A stretch of DNA of 8,080 nt from Acidimicrobiia bacterium (GTDB lineage: Bacteria > Actinomycetota > Acidimicrobiia > Spongiisociales > ZC4RG35). Below are positions 7,275 through 8,080 of this stretch, piece after piece. The translations under genes were made by a program, and so were the position numbers. Numbering within the stretch: position 1 is the first letter of the stretch; every line of letters begins with the position of its first letter. The notes below the pieces were generated by a model. That model was not told where the DNA came from and made no database searches. It worked only from the letters and a program-made list of their open reading frames with translations. Where the stretch lies: NCBI GenBank assembly GCA_025929005.1, contig JAICND010000050.1, positions 1 to 8,080 on the forward strand, given 5' to 3'.

Positions 7275-7292
7275 GGCATCGGGGTTGATGCC
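7275..7292 (-). repeat. Stem-loop just upstream of the aminotransferase ribosome site
   Basis: Plus-strand GGCATC, six bases, then GATGCC gives a perfect 6-bp stem with a 6-base loop. In the minus-strand transcript it would sit 11 bases upstream of the GGAGG ribosome site. It could affect translation, but arms this short also arise by chance. Confidence 0.4.
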
Positions 7293-7355
7293 ACTGATTT
7301 CGTCGTTCTGAGGGGTTGGGCGGCACTTCCACCGCTTCTCCCATCCCACTTGACG

Positions 7356-7374
7356 CCGGGGCGGCAAACCCCGG
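7356..7374. repeat. GC-rich stem-loop in the divergent region
   Basis: CCGGGG, seven bases (CGGCAAA), then CCCCGG forms a perfect 6-bp GC stem. No T-run follows on either strand, so it is not a typical intrinsic terminator. It may be part of a structured 5' leader of the aminotransferase transcript. Confidence 0.4.
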
Positions 7375-7380
7375 ATCAGA

Positions 7381-7415
7381 CCCGCGGCAGGCGCACTCAG
7401 CGCCTCACCGGCGGG
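7381..7415. repeat. Two-tier stem-loop in the divergent region
   Basis: The inner stem is AGGCGC (7389-7394) and GCGCCT (7400-7405) with a 5-base loop ACTCA. The outer stem is CCCGC (7381-7385) with GCGGG (7411-7415), separated from the inner one by an unpaired 3-base/5-base internal loop. No T-run follows. Direction and role cannot be told from sequence alone. Confidence 0.45.
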
Positions 7416-7463
7416 AGGGGACGGAACTGAGGTCCATCCATCACCTCCAGCCGAACGCGGGCA

Positions 7464-7481
7464 AATCACCCCGTGGTGATT
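7464..7481. promoter_or_regulatory. Perfect inverted repeat, candidate operator
   Basis: AATCACC-CCGT-GGTGATT has perfect 7-bp arms around a 4-base spacer, so the half-site centres are 11 bp apart, about one helical turn, as expected for a dimeric regulator. It lies 96 bases upstream of the aldehyde dehydrogenase GTG and 214 bases upstream of the aminotransferase ATG, and overlaps a weak minus-strand promoter-like pair. No regulator gene is present in the window, so the binding protein is unknown. Confidence 0.5.
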
Positions 7482-7566
7482 GAACGATGGTCAACTCGAG
7501 CAAGCTCTCACCCGGACCCGAGGGTAGCTGACGGCACCAATCCAGGCCACTAGCGTCGCAGTCCAC

Positions 7567-7572
7567 AGGAGG
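7567..7572 (+). promoter_or_regulatory. Ribosome binding site of the aldehyde dehydrogenase gene
   Basis: AGGAGG with a 5-base spacer before GTG 7578 supports that start; the protein then begins MTVDLKLFIAGEW, close to the family's typical N-terminus. Confidence 0.75.
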
Positions 7573-7577
7573 CGCTG

Positions 7578-8080
7578 GTGACGGTCGATTTGAAGCTGTT
7601 CATTGCAGGTGAGTGGACCGAGGGACAGGGCGTAGGAAGCTATGAACTGCGGTCGCCCGCCACCGGCGGCCACGTCGCCAACGTGCCGCTGGCCGGCCAA
7701 TCCGACATCGATCGGGCAGTGGTGGCCGGCCGGGCCGCCTCCGAGGAAATGCGGCACTGGTCCGCCTTCGAGCGGGCCGCATTGTGTCTACGTGCCTACG
7801 AACTCTGGCAGGACCGGATCGAAGAGATCGCCCGGGTCCTGACTCTCGAGCAAGGCAAACCTTTCAAGTCCGAAGCGATCGACGACATCGCGGAATCTGG
7901 TGACTATCTCCACATCGCGGCTGAGGACGTCAAACGAATGAAGGGCGACCTCATACCGACGACCGAGCGCAACCGGAGGATGTTCACGGTCCGCCGACCC
8001 GTCGGGGTGTGGGCCGCCATCACACCCTGGAACTTTCCGGTGATGATTCCAATGGAGACGGTGGGGCCGGGACTCGCCAC
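7578..8080 (+). CDS. NAD(P)-dependent aldehyde dehydrogenase, N-terminal part
   Basis: Frame open from GTG 7578 to the window end, giving 167 complete residues; the rest lies outside. Aldehyde dehydrogenases oxidise aldehydes to carboxylic acids with NAD(P)+. Seen: LFIAGEW (7-13), SPATG (26-30), the helical EQGKPFKSEA (91-100), and the cofactor-domain motif GVWAAITPWNFPVMIP (143-158), whose asparagine N152 is the usual oxyanion-hole residue. The catalytic cysteine and general-base glutamate lie beyond the window, so activity cannot be confirmed. The style (EQGKP, PWNFP) is that of the succinate-semialdehyde/betaine-aldehyde dehydrogenase group; the substrate is not determined. It is transcribed divergently from the aminotransferase across a shared control region, and an aminotransferase plus an aldehyde dehydrogenase is a common pair in amine breakdown, so a functional link is plausible. 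Confidence 0.92.
   Translation, partial: MTVDLKLFIAGEWTEGQGVGSYELRSPATGGHVANVPLAGQSDIDRAVVAGRAASEEMRHWSAFERAALCLRAYELWQDRIEEIARVLTLEQGKPFKSEAIDDIAESGDYLHIAAEDVKRMKGDLIPTTERNRRMFTVRRPVGVWAAITPWNFPVMIPMETVGPGLA

Larger units (their letters stand above)
7250..7577. promoter_or_regulatory. Divergent control region between aminotransferase and aldehyde dehydrogenase genes
   Basis: This 328-base stretch has no convincing gene. It must hold promoters for both divergent genes. It contains a perfect inverted repeat (7464-7481), stem-loops at 7275-7292, 7356-7374 and 7381-7415, and the ribosome sites of both flanking genes. A minus-strand TTGACC (7494-7489) could be a -35 box, but the hexamer 18 bases on (GGTGAT) is a poor -10. 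No well-matched plus-strand promoter was found by eye. Confidence 0.6.

Noticed and set aside
7250..7294. Longer aminotransferase start at GTG 7294
   Set aside because: No ribosome site precedes it, while ATG 7249 has GGAGG at 9 bases and gives the expected family N-terminus.
7356..7374. Intrinsic terminator
   Set aside because: The GC stem is good, but no T-run follows on either strand.
7295..7577. Possible known riboswitch (glycine, cobalamin, TPP, SAH) in the divergent region
   Set aside because: Conserved core sequences of these classes were not found on either strand; only generic stem-loops are present.
1..8080. Defence system, mobile element, CRISPR or phage genes
   Set aside because: No transposase, integrase, nuclease or repeat-array signal is visible; the identified genes are metabolic or envelope genes of known superfamilies.

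Overview
The window looks like chromosomal DNA of a GC-rich actinobacterium-like organism. By eye GC is about 60%, GTG starts are used, and the LysA and acetolactate-synthase-like proteins resemble actinobacterial versions. An uncultured, Acidimicrobiia-like lineage is a guess from protein style only. No RNA genes, insertion sequences, phage genes or CRISPR arrays are visible.

Layout. Bases 1-161 hold the 3' end of an unrecognised plus-strand gene. It is followed after 9 bases by uppP (171-929, undecaprenyl-diphosphatase). uppP converges with, and overlaps by 36 bp, the end of a long minus-strand series. In transcription order this series is a class III aminotransferase of the HemL-like type (7249 to 5900), diaminopimelate decarboxylase lysA (5891 to 4617), a thiamine-diphosphate enzyme annotated in relatives as acetolactate synthase (4607 to 2982), an LCP-family protein with a lipoprotein signal (2933 to 1770), and a DoxX/DoxD-type membrane protein (1703 to 894). 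The first three are within about 10 bases of each other, so they look like one operon. LCP follows after 48 bases. DoxX follows after 66 bases and may have its own promoter.

Bases 7250-7577 form a divergent control region between the aminotransferase and a plus-strand aldehyde dehydrogenase (7578 onward, cut by the window end). This region contains a perfect 7-bp-arm inverted repeat and several hairpins.

How the genes may work together. Two themes can be seen. One is the cell envelope: UppP recycles the lipid carrier, LCP proteins move glycopolymers off that carrier, and LysA consumes the peptidoglycan precursor meso-diaminopimelate. The other is amino-acid, oxo-acid and aldehyde chemistry: two PLP enzymes and a ThDP enzyme face an aldehyde dehydrogenase across a shared control region. 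The second set has no obvious named pathway. It is the part most worth following up, although each protein belongs to a known superfamily. I did not find a clearly novel defence or mobile system.
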